From Flavobacteriales bacterium (GTDB lineage: Bacteria > Bacteroidota > Bacteroidia > Flavobacteriales_D > Cryomorphaceae): a stretch of DNA of 30,609 nucleotides. Each line of letters opens with the position of its first letter. Positions within the stretch are counted from its first letter, which is position 1. The stretch is from NCBI GenBank assembly GCA_020200995.1, contig JAIVHQ010000026.1, positions 1,114 through 31,722 on the forward strand, given 5' to 3'. Below, piece after piece: positions 30,165 through 30,609 of the stretch. The position numbers and the translations under genes are program-made. The notes under the pieces were generated by a model that was given only the letters and a program-made list of their open reading frames with translations, was not told where the DNA came from and did not search any database.

Positions 30165-30609
30165 ACAAGCGCGCGAGCGCATCGTGAAACTGCGGAAAGC
30201 GCTGCACGACCACAACCATAAATACTACGTCGAGAACCGTCCGGAAATCAGTGATTTCGAATATGACGGACTCATGGACGAGCTCCAAAAACTGGAAAAC
30301 GAATACCCCCACTTCGACGATCCCAACTCCCCGTCCAAGCGGGTGGGCGGCGATATCACCGGCAAGTTCGAAAAGGTGAAGCACGTCTATCCGATGCTTT
30401 CCCTGAGCAACACATATAGTGTTGATGAAATCCGCGAGTGGGCCGAGCGCGTCCGCAAAGGCACCGACCGCAAGGTGGAATACGTTTGCGAATTGAAGTA
30501 CGACGGCGTGGCCATCGGTATAACCTACGAAGGCGGATTGCTCACCAGGGCCGTGACCCGAGGCGACGGCGACACCGGCGAGGATGTGACTGCCAATGTG
30601 AAGACCATC
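30154..30609 (+). CDS. ligA: NAD-dependent DNA ligase LigA, 3'-truncated by window edge
   Basis: First 152 codons of a ~670-aa enzyme that seals nicks in replication and repair. Domain Ia motif HDHNHKYYVENRPEISDFEYDGLM (quoted in part, residues 18-41) binds NMN; the adenylation site is CELKYDGVAIG with catalytic Lys115 (KxDG); TRGDGDTGEDVTANV (about 134-148) follows. ATG 30154 lies 11 bp inside the preceding gene. The reading frame is open to the last base. Confidence 0.96.
   Translation, partial: MNTEQARERIVKLRKALHDHNHKYYVENRPEISDFEYDGLMDELQKLENEYPHFDDPNSPSKRVGGDITGKFEKVKHVYPMLSLSNTYSVDEIREWAERVRKGTDRKVEYVCELKYDGVAIGITYEGGLLTRAVTRGDGDTGEDVTANVKTI

Overview
The window looks like a piece of a Bacteroidota (Flavobacteriia/Cryomorphaceae-like) chromosome. 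Reasons: promoters with the Bacteroidota -7 element TAnnTTTG (before rnpB, trhO, pheT and the divergent rim genes), a secreted protein with a type IX secretion C-terminal sorting domain, and gene orders typical of the phylum (ccmB-ccmC-ccmD-ccmE-ccmF; DUF2520-HAD-UbiA-maf; ribD-EamA-yigZ opposite prmC). Genes are tightly packed with many 1-11 bp overlaps. Almost everything is ordinary chromosomal housekeeping; no phage, CRISPR array or complete transposon is visible.

Layout. 1-5255 (+): cytochrome c maturation genes ccmB (5' cut), ccmC with an extra periplasmic domain, ccmD, ccmE of the CxxxY type, and a long ccmF. 5252-8843 (+): DUF2520 Rossmann protein, KdsC-like HAD phosphatase, UbiA prenyltransferase (DGGGP-synthase-like), Maf pyrophosphatase and BshB1, chained by overlaps. 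8844-9719: low-coding stretch with a frameshifted LuxR-type regulator. 9720-12269 (-): 849-aa T9SS-secreted modular protein with two 168-aa near-identical repeats, its own promoter and terminator. 12646-15059: divergent M14-type deacylase facing rimB-rimK, a likely make/remove oligoglutamate cassette. 15060-15878: repeat-rich non-coding island. 15879-16829 (-): small unknown gene plus a broken SDR. 17001-18089 (-): trhO. 18243-18637 (+): RNase P RNA and terminator. 18703-20565 (-): DUF389 membrane protein with a DAGK-like N-terminus. 20716-24385 (-): PlsC-type acyltransferase behind a damaged pheT. 24386-24954: hairpin-rich MITE-like element. 24955-28442 (-): ribD-EamA-yigZ-M42 peptidase operon. 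28630-30609 (+): prmC, a small outer-membrane-type protein, and the start of ligA.

The most notable points are: (1) two genes (pheT, normally essential, and an SDR) each lack about 40 internal codons and change frame at the junction, and a LuxR gene is also frameshifted, so either real decay or assembly/amplification error must be ruled out; (2) a family of dispersed intergenic repeats, including a ~150-bp inverted pair at 0.6 and 15.8 kb and a 268-bp element with perfect 23-bp terminal inverted repeats at 24.6 kb; (3) unusual protein architectures: CcmC with an IPT/TIG-like insert and DUF389 fused to a degenerate lipid-kinase-like domain; (4) the RimK/RimB/M14 cassette. I did not find a clearly new defence or mobile system.
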